Assembly: GCF_003203515.1 (NCBI RefSeq) | Contig: NZ_BGNG01000001.1 | Location: 744,001 to 808,000 of the forward strand | Length of the DNA: 64,000 bases | DNA from: Glaciecola sp. KUL10 | GTDB lineage: Bacteria > Pseudomonadota > Gammaproteobacteria > Enterobacterales > Alteromonadaceae | Reading direction: 5' to 3' | Shown here: piece by piece, positions 29,738 through 41,809 of the stretch | Layout of the letters: each line of letters opens with the position of its first letter | How positions within the stretch are numbered: position 1 is the first letter of the stretch | Notes under the pieces: model-generated | Told to the model about the DNA's origin: nothing | Database searches by the model: none | What the model saw: only the letters and a program-made list of their open reading frames with translations | Translations under genes and position numbers: made by a program

Positions 29738-29840
29738 GCTTGTCAATTACTGATAAACATCAAGTAAAACCAAGATTTACTTGCATCTTGCTTTTACTTG
29801 CGTTTATCGTAGCCTATTGAAGTTAAGAAATCGCAATATA

Positions 29841-30716
29841 ATGCCTTATAAAACAGTCGGCTTGATTGGAAAACCTGCACACTCAGGTACTCACGATAGT
29901 TTGAATGCCTTGGTTAAAGAACTCACCGCTAGGCAATGCAAAATACTCATCGAACAACGTATCGAAGACGAAATCCTAGATAAGTCTTTACAAGTTTGTA
30001 GCTTAGATGAAATTGGTCAGGCGTGTGATTTGGCTATTGTGGTAGGTGGCGACGGCTATATGTTGGGCGCTGCAAGAGTATTAGCTAAGCATCAAATTGA
30101 TGTGGTCGGTGTTAACCGAGGAAACTTAGGTTTTTTGACTGACATTAGCCCTGAAGATATTGCTCGTCAGCTGGCGCTTTTATTCGACGGACAAGGTCAT
30201 CGAGAAGCCCGCTTTGTGCTTGAAACCAGTGTATTTCGCAATGGCTCCCTTCAAAGTGCAGACGCTGCGGTAAATGAAGTCGTGCTTCACCATACAAAAG
30301 TCGCGCATATGATGGAGTTTGAACTGTATATAGATAAGCAGTTTGTATTCAGTCAACGTTCCGATGGCTTGATTGTTGCCACGCCTACAGGGTCGACCGC
30401 TTACTCCTTGTCAGGTGGTGGTCCGATTTTAATGCCTCAACTAAATGCACTCACGCTTGTACCGATGTTTCCTCATACTTTGAGTAGCCGCCCGATTGTT
30501 GTCGATGCGGATAGCGAGATAACCTTGCGTGTATCCAAAGCAAATACGCAAAATCTACAGGTAAGTTGTGATAGTCACATTGTCATCACCTTAGAGCCCG
30601 GTGATGAAGTCGTGATCAGAAAGAATCCAGATAAACTCAACCTTATTCATCCACCCGACTATAACTATTTCAATGTGCTTCGAACGAAGCTCGGTTGGGG
30701 TAGCAAACTTTACTAA
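29841..30716 (+). CDS. nadK: NAD kinase
   Basis: 291 residues from the ATG at 29841 (E. coli 292); upstream in-frame codons do not resemble the family. The GGDG motif near residue 70 is followed by YMLGAAR, where E. coli has NMLGAAR, a small change next to the active site. NRGNLGFLTDI, NEVVLH and the glycine-rich TPTGSTAYSLSGGGP (about 177-191) are all present. It phosphorylates NAD+ to NADP+ with ATP. In relatives nadK usually sits back to back with grpE; here 11.6 kb separates them. The stop is followed immediately by the anmK start. Confidence 0.96.
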   Translation: MPYKTVGLIGKPAHSGTHDSLNALVKELTARQCKILIEQRIEDEILDKSLQVCSLDEIGQACDLAIVVGGDGYMLGAARVLAKHQIDVVGVNRGNLGFLTDISPEDIARQLALLFDGQGHREARFVLETSVFRNGSLQSADAAVNEVVLHHTKVAHMMEFELYIDKQFVFSQRSDGLIVATPTGSTAYSLSGGGPILMPQLNALTLVPMFPHTLSSRPIVVDADSEITLRVSKANTQNLQVSCDSHIVITLEPGDEVVIRKNPDKLNLIHPPDYNYFNVLRTKLGWGSKLY

Positions 30717-31922
30717 ATGTTGTCACAAATAAACAAACTGCATCAGCTTGCTCATAAACCCTCAAGGCTTATTCTAGGTTTAATGAGTGGCACTTCCCTT
30801 GATGGGCTTGATATCGCCTTATGCAAAGTCAGTGGCGCTGACTTTGATACTCAGGTTGAACTATTAGCATTTACAACGGCAGAATATCCAACACAGTTTA
30901 AAGAGCAAACGCGAGAGGTCTTCGCCAAATCTCACGTTAAATCAACTGACCTTTGTTTATTGAACGTGACAACTGCAAGTATGCATGCATCGCTCATCAA
31001 TCAAACGCTTGCAGGTTGGGGGCGAACAAGCGAAGAAATAGACCTAATTGCGAGTCACGGGCAAACTATTTTCCATATGCCCAAACGACAACACAAAATT
31101 CCCAATCAACCCAATGCCACCTTACAAGTCGGAGATGGCGACCATATCGCAGCAAAGACAGGAATTATTACCGTCAGTGATTTTAGGCAGAAGCATATCG
31201 CACATGGCGGCGAAGGCGCTCCCCTTGCGCTTTACGGAGACTATTTATTAACAGGTCGCGCAGCGCAAGCCAGGGTACTTCTTAATATCGGCGGAATCGC
31301 AAACTTTAGCTATTTCCCGACAGATGCCAGCATAAACGAGGTCGTTTGCACCGATGTTGGACCAGGAAATACACTGATGGATGCTTTTGTGCAGCAGCAC
31401 TTCAACAAACCATACGATAAAAATGGTGACATTGCAGCTTCGGGTAAGGTTCATGATGGATTGATCAGTGCATTGATGAATGATGCGTTCTTTGAGCAAT
31501 CGCTTCCTCGTACAACAGGACAGGATTATTTTAATCTAGACTGGCTAACAAACATATTTTCTTCAAATAGCCTCAAAAAAATCAGCAAGTTCGATATTCT
31601 ATGTACTCTAAATCATTTCGCAGCACGATGCATTGCTGATGCAATCAGATCTGTTACCAATGATTTAGCACATACACAGATTTTACTCAGCGGTGGTGGA
31701 TACTTGAATAAATACTTAATCAGGAATATCGAACAATATCTAAAGCGTCCGCTCGATGGCACCAGTGAAGCAATCGGCTTAGACCCTGATGCAAAAGAAG
31801 CGATGTTGTTTGCAATTTTGGCAAATCAATTGGTTGCTAGTGATGTAAATGAGGCTCAAAGACAGTCTAGTAATTCTGATTATCCTTGGGTTTCCATGGG
31901 GAAAGTTTCATTTCCGCTTTAG
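30717..31922 (+). CDS. anmK: Anhydro-N-acetylmuramic acid kinase
   Basis: 401 residues; E. coli AnmK has 369, and this one has an N-terminal extension of about 20 residues before LILGLMSGTSLDGLDIAL. The kinase motifs GEGAPLA (near residue 165), NIGGIANF, DVGPGNTLMDA and LLSGGGYLN near the C-terminus fit the ASKHA fold of this family. It phosphorylates 1,6-anhydroMurNAc during peptidoglycan recycling in the cytoplasm. It begins directly after the nadK stop with no spacer, so the genes are probably co-transcribed. A start further in, near codon 20, cannot be excluded. Confidence 0.95.
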   Translation: MLSQINKLHQLAHKPSRLILGLMSGTSLDGLDIALCKVSGADFDTQVELLAFTTAEYPTQFKEQTREVFAKSHVKSTDLCLLNVTTASMHASLINQTLAGWGRTSEEIDLIASHGQTIFHMPKRQHKIPNQPNATLQVGDGDHIAAKTGIITVSDFRQKHIAHGGEGAPLALYGDYLLTGRAAQARVLLNIGGIANFSYFPTDASINEVVCTDVGPGNTLMDAFVQQHFNKPYDKNGDIAASGKVHDGLISALMNDAFFEQSLPRTTGQDYFNLDWLTNIFSSNSLKKISKFDILCTLNHFAARCIADAIRSVTNDLAHTQILLSGGGYLNKYLIRNIEQYLKRPLDGTSEAIGLDPDAKEAMLFAILANQLVASDVNEAQRQSSNSDYPWVSMGKVSFPL

Positions 31923-31977
31923 CGATTATTTGTTGTCTGTAGTATGCATATTTCATTCTTACAAAGGTATTCAAGGA

Positions 31978-32817
31978 TTAAATTCTTTTGTATTTTGACT
32001 TCAACTCATTAAAGATTCTTATCGCGTTGTTAGTTTCATCAGAGGTCATGCGTTTCTCTAACCATTGTCTGGACTTGTCTGCCTTTTGATAGTTGTCGTT
32101 ATCGTCCGTTGTAGCCAGTAGCAAATAAGTATATGCCAAAGATTTTTCAAAATTCTGCCCTTTTGTTGCTGGGTCAAAATCTTGGAAACCTCTGATCATC
32201 CTAAACATTGATTTTTCGCCCCCCAAAAGGGCAATGTTTCGCGATAAGTCGTACATCTCTGCTTTGATTTCACTTAGCTTAGCCACAAGCTCATCACGCG
32301 ATAGGTGTGCTAGATCAAATCCCTCAATTAGCTCTCTATTTGTGAGAAACCAAAGCATATCAACCGCATCGTCTGAGCCTTTTTTTGCTGCTTCAAAAAA
32401 GCGTTCAACGTAATGAATACTACGATCAATATTCACGCATTTATCAAATCTAGATGAGACACTTTCGATTATTTCAGGAATCTCGTTATTTTGGTTTGCG
32501 TTTAACATCCACTCTTCCAGTTCAGTTTGGCTTTCTGGAATGTTTCGACACGAGTAAGCGAGATTAGCGCTGTTGAGTAACTCTAGAGCAGTAAATATGT
32601 TTGAGTTAGCTTGATTCATTAATCCAGTCGTTCTTTCGGGCTGTATTTCTAACAAAAAACGTTGGTCAGTGACTTCTTTGGAAGGCTCGACTCGAATATT
32701 GTGCAATAACTTGGTGTCGTCTAATTGAGCTTTTTTGTTTGTTTGAAGAAACACCAAAACAGAAGTGAGAACTAAAATAAATACCGTAACATAAATCCAA
32801 AAATGAGCCCTATGCAT
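31978..32817 (-). CDS. Single-pass membrane protein of unknown function
   Basis: 279 residues. One N-terminal membrane helix (HFWIYVTVFILVLTSVLVFL, about 5-24) is followed by a polar, helix-rich part with no motif I recognise. It contains two Cys residues, in SCRNIPES near 90 and in KCVNIDRS near 122. Several Asp/Glu-rich helical segments could be degenerate tetratrico-like repeats. It converges with anmK and is divergent from recN, so it is transcribed alone. The short recN-side gap also carries the recN LexA box. Coding potential looks real: long open frame, plausible signal anchor, normal codon use. Confidence 0.6.
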   Translation of the reverse strand: MHRAHFWIYVTVFILVLTSVLVFLQTNKKAQLDDTKLLHNIRVEPSKEVTDQRFLLEIQPERTTGLMNQANSNIFTALELLNSANLAYSCRNIPESQTELEEWMLNANQNNEIPEIIESVSSRFDKCVNIDRSIHYVERFFEAAKKGSDDAVDMLWFLTNRELIEGFDLAHLSRDELVAKLSEIKAEMYDLSRNIALLGGEKSMFRMIRGFQDFDPATKGQNFEKSLAYTYLLLATTDDNDNYQKADKSRQWLEKRMTSDETNNAIRIFNELKSKYKRI

Positions 32818-32935
32818 CTATCTTCCCTAAATAATCGCGCATTAAGTTAGTTTATAAAGCATTGTAAGTCATTTATTAATATTTGATACTGGCAATTATC
32901 ACCGGAACTAAAAACCTACTTTACAGCCAATTTAA

Positions 32936-32955
32936 TACTGTATATATTAACAGTA
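32936..32955 (+). promoter_or_regulatory. LexA (SOS) box upstream of recN
   Basis: TACTGTATATATTAACAGTA matches the gammaproteobacterial LexA consensus CTGT-N8-ACAG with flanking TA on both sides and an AT-rich core. It ends 28 bases before the recN start codon, overlapping the expected promoter. Confidence 0.9.
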
Positions 32956-32983
32956 ATTGAGTAATTCTCGTGAGAACTGAACA

Positions 32984-34660
32984 ATGCTTACTTACATATC
33001 GGTCAAGAATTTTGCTGTTGTCAAAAACGTCGAAATAGATATTAACCATGGATTAACCGTCGTTACAGGTGAAACAGGCGCTGGTAAATCTATCGCGATA
33101 GACGCGTTAAGCCTTTGTTTGGGTGCAAGAGCGGATGCTAATTCGGTAAGGCCGGGCGCTGAAAAAGCTGAGATCGTCGCTTATTTTGATGTAAGTTCGG
33201 TGAAAAAGGCTACATCTTGGTTATCTGAACACGAGCTGTTACAAGAAGATAATCAACATGAATGTTTTATTCGCAGAGTGATTAGTCAAGAAGGTCGTTC
33301 AAAAGCATTTGTAAATGGCAGTGTTGTCACTCTCGCTCAACTTAAACAATTGGGTCAAATGCTGATCAGTATCCACGGTCAACATGCTCATCACCAATTG
33401 CTCAAACCTAATTTTCAACGTGAACTTTTAGACAATTATGCTGGCAATAATAAAGAGTTAGATGCGCTTAAAATTGCCTATCAGGCGCTAACAAGTGAAA
33501 GAAAGGCTTTAAATGAATTGATCAGCGAACAAGCACAGCGTGCAGATCGCAGAAATTTATTGCAATATCAGGTACAAGAACTCGATGAGTTTAGTATCGG
33601 AGAACACGAATTCTCAGAGCTAGAAATAGAACACAAGAGGCTGAGTAACAGTCAAACGCTTTTAGAGCAGGCACAATTAAGCTTCCATAAATTGTACGAA
33701 GGGGAAGACTTTAATGCCTTGTCCTCTATTCGCTCTAGTGCCGACAATTTAAGCGAAATGAAAGAACATGACGCAAGTTTGTCGCCTATTGTCGAGATGT
33801 TGAACGAAGCAGCGATTCAGGTTGAAGAAGCTTCACAAGAAATTAGGCAATATTGTGAGCAGTTAGAAATCGACCCTATGCGACTTCAACAAGTCGAGCA
33901 ACGTTACTCTCAAGCTATGGACCTTGCTCGAAAGCACCATGTCGATCCTGAGCTCTTATTTTCAAAGCATATGGAATTGGATGCAGAGTTTAAACAATTG
34001 AATCAAGACGAGAGTCAAATCGAAGCCTTGCAAGCCTCTTGCAAGCAAAGACAAGAAGAATACGAATCATTGGCGGTGAGCCTCAGCAATAAACGCAAAA
34101 AAGCAGCACTCAAACTAGGCAAAGAAATTCAAACTAGCATCAGAGAGATGAACATGCCTCATGCAGTGCTAGAAGTTGATGTAGAATTTGATAGTACCAT
34201 TCCTGTCAATGCATTCGGCCAAGATCTCATCAATATAAAAGTAGCGACTAATCCCGGATTAGCGGCGGATACACTTGAAAAAGTAGTATCTGGTGGTGAA
34301 CTATCTCGAATTGGATTGGCTATTCAAGTGATTACCTCAGGCACAGATAACACACCTACATTGATATTCGATGAAGTAGATACCGGTATAAGTGGCCCTA
34401 CTGCGGCGATCGTCGGCAAACTCCTCAGAAAATTGGGTGCAGAGTCACAAGTGCTTTGTGTAACACACTTACCTCAAGTTGCTGCATTAGGTCACAACCA
34501 GTTATTTGTAACTAAATTAACTGATACTAAAACCAGCGAAACAAAGATACTCAAACTAACTGATAACGAACGAGTCAATGAAGTTGCACGTTTACTTGCC
34601 GGCGATAAACTAACAGACAGTGCCTTAGCTAATGCAAGAGAACTATTAAAATTAAGCTAA
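32984..34660 (+). CDS. recN: DNA repair protein RecN
   Basis: 558 residues. This is an SMC-like ATPase with Walker A GETGAGKS at 29-36, a long coiled-coil middle (about 155-370), and C-terminal signature and Walker B motifs (VVSGGELSRIGLAIQ near 437; TLIFDEVDTGISGPTA near 463). RecN holds broken DNA ends together for recombinational repair. A near-consensus LexA box lies just upstream, so damage induction is expected as in E. coli. It keeps the conserved order nadK-recN-bamE, although anmK and an unknown gene are inserted after nadK. Confidence 0.97.
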   Translation: MLTYISVKNFAVVKNVEIDINHGLTVVTGETGAGKSIAIDALSLCLGARADANSVRPGAEKAEIVAYFDVSSVKKATSWLSEHELLQEDNQHECFIRRVISQEGRSKAFVNGSVVTLAQLKQLGQMLISIHGQHAHHQLLKPNFQRELLDNYAGNNKELDALKIAYQALTSERKALNELISEQAQRADRRNLLQYQVQELDEFSIGEHEFSELEIEHKRLSNSQTLLEQAQLSFHKLYEGEDFNALSSIRSSADNLSEMKEHDASLSPIVEMLNEAAIQVEEASQEIRQYCEQLEIDPMRLQQVEQRYSQAMDLARKHHVDPELLFSKHMELDAEFKQLNQDESQIEALQASCKQRQEEYESLAVSLSNKRKKAALKLGKEIQTSIREMNMPHAVLEVDVEFDSTIPVNAFGQDLINIKVATNPGLAADTLEKVVSGGELSRIGLAIQVITSGTDNTPTLIFDEVDTGISGPTAAIVGKLLRKLGAESQVLCVTHLPQVAALGHNQLFVTKLTDTKTSETKILKLTDNERVNEVARLLAGDKLTDSALANARELLKLS

Positions 34661-34828
34661 CGAACTAATTAAAATTTAAAAGGTCTGAGTAACGTGATAG
34701 CATCGTGCGTCGTTTGAGTCCATGGATAGTCAAATTGATGGATGCGTTAGTGTCCACTTCTATCAAATTGCGCTTGGGCGCCCTCAATCATCACAAAATC
34801 CGTATAGTTTAGTTTTAATAGGTGTTAA

Positions 34829-35185
34829 ATGAAGTTTTTGTCTGTTGTTGCTCTTGTAATTGTCACCCTAAGTACTACAGCCTGCTCTAATTGGATATTT
34901 CGAATAGATGTACCTCAAGGCAATTACTTAGATGACAGGGACGTTGAGAAACTTCGTATCGCGATGACAAAAGAACAGGTTATTTTTGTTTTAGGTAACC
35001 CAGTAGTCAAAGACTCGTTTGACAACGATACGTGGTACTACGTTTACGAAATGAAACGCGGCATGAAAAAGCGTGGAGAAGACTTTAAAAAAGACCTTAT
35101 CATTAGATTCGAAGAAGGAAGAGTTGCTGAGGTTAAAGGAGACTTCGAGTTACCCGAAGAATTCAATATACCTTTAGATGCTTAA
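34829..35185 (+). CDS. bamE: Outer membrane assembly lipoprotein BamE
   Basis: 118 residues. Lipoprotein signal peptide with lipobox TTAC (Cys near residue 19). The SmpA/OmlA domain follows, with GNYLDDRDVEKLRIAMTKEQV and the conserved LGNPVVKDSFDNDTWYYVYE (near residues 56-75). It is the small lipoprotein of the BAM complex that inserts beta-barrel proteins into the outer membrane. It follows recN after 168 bases, the usual neighbour order. A G-rich 7-bp hairpin at 35253-35272 lies between it and the converging fimV gene but lacks a U-tract. Confidence 0.95.
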   Translation: MKFLSVVALVIVTLSTTACSNWIFRIDVPQGNYLDDRDVEKLRIAMTKEQVIFVLGNPVVKDSFDNDTWYYVYEMKRGMKKRGEDFKKDLIIRFEEGRVAEVKGDFELPEEFNIPLDA

Positions 35186-35353
35186 CTATATTAAGCTTAA
35201 GTCATATTCAGTGACTGTCTAGCTCATACCTCAGCGAAAATAATAACCCAAAGGGTGTGCTCAGTCGCACCCCTGCGCGTACTGATCAGCAATCAAATAA
35301 TCTTTTAGCTAGCGCAAAGTGTTATAAGTCACTTTCAAGCCAACAGGGCGCTT

Positions 35354-38287
<2,934 letters not shown>

Positions 38288-38334
38288 ATCTGAAAACTTA
38301 TGCTCCAATCAATAATATCAAACTAAAATAAGGA

Positions 38335-38365
38335 AACGGGACAAGGCAAATTGCCCTATCCCGTT
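38335..38365 (-). terminator. Probable terminator after asd
   Basis: AACGGGA and TCCCGTT arms enclose a second stem GGCAA/TTGCC. On the minus strand it is followed by TTCCTTATTTTAG. It lies between the asd stop and the fimV start. Confidence 0.5.
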
Positions 38366-38427
38366 AAAAATATATTTTAAAGGATGAGTGTACCCTTTAA
38401 AGTATTATCGGCAAGTATTAGATTTTA

Positions 38428-39444
38428 CTAAAGATAATCGCGAATTAAGGTTTCTGCAATCTGAACACTATTAGTTGCTGCACCTTTTCTTATATTATCT
38501 GAAACGACCCACATATTGATACCGTGAGAATGCGAAACGTCGTTTCTTACTCGGCCAACGTGCACTGCATCATTACCGCTAGCCGAACAAACCTGAGTAG
38601 GAAACTCTTCGCGATTTTCATACAATTTCACGCCAGGCGCATTTCTAAGAAGAGCCTTCACGTCTTCAGCATCGATTTGTTGGCGCGTCTCAATGTGGAT
38701 AGCTTCGCCGTGCCCATAAAAGACTGGTACACGAACAGCTGTAGGATTAACCAAAATAGAATCATCGCCCATTATTTTTTGTGTTTCCCACACCATTTTC
38801 ATTTCTTCTTTGGTGTAGTCATTATCTTGAAACACATCAATTTGTGGGATAACGTTAAATGCAATTTGTCGAGAAAACTCTTGATCAGTCACATCCTTTG
38901 CATTTAACAACGCAGCCGTTTGTTTCGCTAATGCTTCCATCGCTGACTTACCTGCACCCGAAACAGATTGGTATGTGCAGACATTTATTCTCTCAATGCC
39001 TACCGCATCTTGAATGGGCTTGAGTGCAACCATCATTTGTATAGTTGAACAATTTGGATTAGCAATAATATTGCGATTTCTAAAATCTGCTAAAGCATGT
39101 CCATTTACCTCTGGCACGACTAGCGGGATATCAGGCTCGTAACGATAATGAGAGGTATTATCGATGACTACACACCCAGCTTCTGCGGCAATTGGTGCAA
39201 ATTTAGCAGAAACACTGCCACCAGCTGAAAAGAAACCGAATTGCGCCAAAGACCAATCAAAGGTATCGGCATTGAGCACTTCAATTTGTTTACCTTTAAA
39301 TTCGATTTTTCCACCAGCAGAACGCTCACTGGCTAATGGATAAAGTTTTCCAATCGGAAAATCTCTTTCTGCCAGTAAATCCATCATTGTTTGACCAACT
39401 AAGCCTGTTGCTCCTAATACGGCAACATCAAATGCTTGCGACAT
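38428..39444 (-). CDS. asd: Aspartate-semialdehyde dehydrogenase
   Basis: 338 residues. The N-terminal Rossmann motif is VAVLGATGLVGQTM. The catalytic Cys lies in NPNCSTIQ near residue 130, the active-site His in HGEAIHIE near 244, with the QSVSGAGKSAMEAL segment between them. The retained Cys separates it from the inactive-like Usg paralogue at the same chromosomal place in E. coli. The enzyme makes aspartate semialdehyde for lysine, threonine, methionine and diaminopimelate. It follows pdxB after a 60-base gap on the same strand, so the two may be co-transcribed. Confidence 0.95.
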   Translation of the reverse strand: MSQAFDVAVLGATGLVGQTMMDLLAERDFPIGKLYPLASERSAGGKIEFKGKQIEVLNADTFDWSLAQFGFFSAGGSVSAKFAPIAAEAGCVVIDNTSHYRYEPDIPLVVPEVNGHALADFRNRNIIANPNCSTIQMMVALKPIQDAVGIERINVCTYQSVSGAGKSAMEALAKQTAALLNAKDVTDQEFSRQIAFNVIPQIDVFQDNDYTKEEMKMVWETQKIMGDDSILVNPTAVRVPVFYGHGEAIHIETRQQIDAEDVKALLRNAPGVKLYENREEFPTQVCSASGNDAVHVGRVRNDVSHSHGINMWVVSDNIRKGAATNSVQIAETLIRDYL

Positions 39445-39504
39445 TGTGTCTTTCTCCTAACTTTAAAAATATTACGCTCATGTTGAGCATTCAGGCAACT
39501 GTCG

Positions 39505-40635
39505 TTAGTCCTGCACATCAAAGCCTAATTTTCGTGCTATTTCATGTGTCTTGATATTAGCATGTGAATCTTTGTTCACTATTTTAACGGCTGAATACTC
39601 CCTTCTTACTGGGTAGTTTCGACGTATTTCTTTAAACGCGTTCGATTGTGCCATTTCTGCACGAAAAACTCTATCATCCTTTGATATATCATACACCTCG
39701 AGACACAAGTCTAGTATGGCTTGCATGCTATTGCTCTTGAGTTCATGAGGTTTATCATAACTTGGTAGAAATGCTGAAAGTTGTAACTCATTTACTTGAG
39801 TAGTAAATTTGCACAAAGCATCATAAAGCATTGACGTACCGCGCGCTTTTCCTTCAAGCGTATGCCCAGCGATATGAGCTGTCGCTATTCGAACAAAGGG
39901 TATTAGCTTTTGCTCTATACAAGGCTCATTTTCCCACACATCAAGTACTACATTAAGATTATGCCCAGACTCGAACAATGCTAAAAGGGCGCTATTATCA
40001 ATAACTTCCCCGCGACATGCATTAATCAAATATTGTTCTGGGCGAAGATTTTTTAGTCTTTGATTGTCAAACATATGAAGAGTTGGATATGGGCCATCTA
40101 CCACCAAAGGCGTGTGCAAACAGACAATGTCACAGGCTAATGCTTGCTCAATAGACACAAACGCTCTTGGATCACCTGCATCTTGTAAGGGCGGATCGTA
40201 TAAGTAATACTCGAGGCCTAGGGCTTCACAAAAGCCTGACAACGCAGATCCCACTTGCCCTGCTCCAATAATAGCCAACGTTTTATTCTCAAGTTTAAAA
40301 TCATCGACATTCGAAAGATGTGCGATGGCAGATAAAACGTATTGTGCAACTGCAATAGCATTGCAACCGGATGCAATACTCACATTTATGCCGGCGTCCT
40401 CTAATGAATCCATATCTAAATGATCAAAGCCAGCAGTTGCCGTTCCAACAAATTTTAGCTTTGGGGCTAATTTAATCAGTCTTTGATCAATTTTAGTGGT
40501 TGAACGAACCAGTAACGCTTCAGTGTTTTTCAGTATTTCACTATTCAGATTACCAACACTAAACGCCTTGCTATCGCCTAATTCATCAAAAAAAAGCGAG
40601 CCATATGGCATCGCCTCATCATACAAAATCTTCAA
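39505..40635 (-). CDS. pdxB: Erythronate-4-phosphate dehydrogenase
   Basis: About 376 residues if translation starts at the TTG at 40635, where the product reads (M)KILYDEAMPYG and aligns with the PdxB N-terminus MKILVDENMPY. Another TTG three codons upstream is possible. D-2-hydroxyacid dehydrogenase fold: the NAD motif is GAGQVGSALSGF (about 122-133), with LINACRGEVID near 203 and the catalytic His in TAHIAGHTLEGK near 250. A PdxB-specific dimerisation domain forms the C-terminus. It acts in the DXP-dependent pathway to pyridoxal phosphate. It lies between the alpha/beta hydrolase and asd on one strand. Confidence 0.94.
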   Translation of the reverse strand: MKILYDEAMPYGSLFFDELGDSKAFSVGNLNSEILKNTEALLVRSTTKIDQRLIKLAPKLKFVGTATAGFDHLDMDSLEDAGINVSIASGCNAIAVAQYVLSAIAHLSNVDDFKLENKTLAIIGAGQVGSALSGFCEALGLEYYLYDPPLQDAGDPRAFVSIEQALACDIVCLHTPLVVDGPYPTLHMFDNQRLKNLRPEQYLINACRGEVIDNSALLALFESGHNLNVVLDVWENEPCIEQKLIPFVRIATAHIAGHTLEGKARGTSMLYDALCKFTTQVNELQLSAFLPSYDKPHELKSNSMQAILDLCLEVYDISKDDRVFRAEMAQSNAFKEIRRNYPVRREYSAVKIVNKDSHANIKTHEIARKLGFDVQD

Positions 40636-40700
40636 TGTTAACAACTCAGAAACTACTTTGGTGGAAGTGTATCAAAGCGAGACTAATACGGCTATTTTGA

Positions 40701-41594
40701 TTAGGTGTGTAACGATCTTCCTTGCGAGTCAACAAAAGTACTAATAGCGTGAGTAATAATGTCTGGCGCTTCTATCTGAGGGTAATGACCTACATTTATT
40801 GGCATATTGACAGAGTTTGGCAGTAAGCTTTTGAAGCGCTCCAACATATGCAAACCTGAAATAGGATCGTGGATGCCATTTACAAAACCAATTTTATGTT
40901 GGTTAGCAGTCATAGCTTCAACCCATCTGTCTCTGAACACCTCTCGTTCTTTAAGGTAGCCAAGAATACGAGGCATTACATGCGTGCCGTTATGCATTTC
41001 TAGAAGAGACCACAAAACGTCAATATCTTCCTGACTAGGTTGGGAGTTTGGACCAAATATTTGTTGAAAAGTTTTTTTAAGCTTCGGTTTTCCTATCAAT
41101 TTAGCGACAAAGCCACCAATAGCACTTGCTAACACCTTTTGTGTTAAAAGTGGACGATGGGACTCTGAAAACAAGCCGCCATTAAGAAACAATATACTTT
41201 CCAATTGAATACTACCTTCAAGCTGATGCTCTCTACTTAACAGCTCTTGCGCAACCGAAACGCCATAGTCATGGGCCACTAAATGACTTTTACTGACTCT
41301 TAAGTGACGCCACAAACGCACTTGTAAATCAGCCTGATTTTTCAAACTGTATTTTATATTCCTAGGTTTATCAGATAAGCCAAAACCCAAAAAATCAAAT
41401 GCTAACAAATTAAACTTCCCATCAAAGGCCCGCCATTGATTATGCCAGTCCCATGATGCGCTCGGAAAACCGTGTAGAAAGCTCAGTTGCGGTTTATCTT
41501 CTTGCCAATCATTCATCCAATAGGCAATCTTCACCCCTTCAACTTCCATGAATAAAGCGTTTTGCTTGTAGTCTTCTAATACTTTATGCGGCAT
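40701..41594 (-). CDS. Alpha/beta hydrolase of the haloalkane dehalogenase / epoxide hydrolase type
   Basis: 297 residues. The oxyanion HGFP motif is near residue 41 (FLHGFPSASWDW). An Asp nucleophile stands in the elbow HDYGVS (near 109), as in dehalogenases and epoxide hydrolases rather than serine esterases. The terminal catalytic His is in NVGHYPQIEAP near 275. The GIHDPISG segment before it may supply the acid. The substrate is unknown. It sits 65 bases before pdxB on the same strand and may share its transcript. Linkage to pdxB and asd looks positional, not functional. Confidence 0.8.
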   Translation of the reverse strand: MPHKVLEDYKQNALFMEVEGVKIAYWMNDWQEDKPQLSFLHGFPSASWDWHNQWRAFDGKFNLLAFDFLGFGLSDKPRNIKYSLKNQADLQVRLWRHLRVSKSHLVAHDYGVSVAQELLSREHQLEGSIQLESILFLNGGLFSESHRPLLTQKVLASAIGGFVAKLIGKPKLKKTFQQIFGPNSQPSQEDIDVLWSLLEMHNGTHVMPRILGYLKEREVFRDRWVEAMTANQHKIGFVNGIHDPISGLHMLERFKSLLPNSVNMPINVGHYPQIEAPDIITHAISTFVDSQGRSLHT

Positions 41595-41757
41595 ATACGA
41601 TGTTCTGATATTTTACGTAGCACATAAAGTTAACACAAGTTAAACAACTATTTTACAAGCCTGCATTAAATATTGATAAACAGAAGGTAAGCAGTTGAGA
41701 CGAAAAACAATTTAATTAGCGTTATTCACGCAATATGTTATTCATGCAAGTGATGGT

Positions 41758-41789
41758 GAGATAGCGCCACTCAGAAGCGGCGCTATCTC
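41758..41789 (-). terminator. Strong hairpin after fabB
   Basis: Perfect 11-bp arms GAGATAGCGCC and GGCGCTATCTC with a ten-base loop, 21 bases past the fabB stop. No U-tract follows on either strand, so it may be a stabilising hairpin rather than a classic terminator. Confidence 0.5.
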
Positions 41790-41809
41790 AATTAAGAGTA
41801 ATGCCGCGC

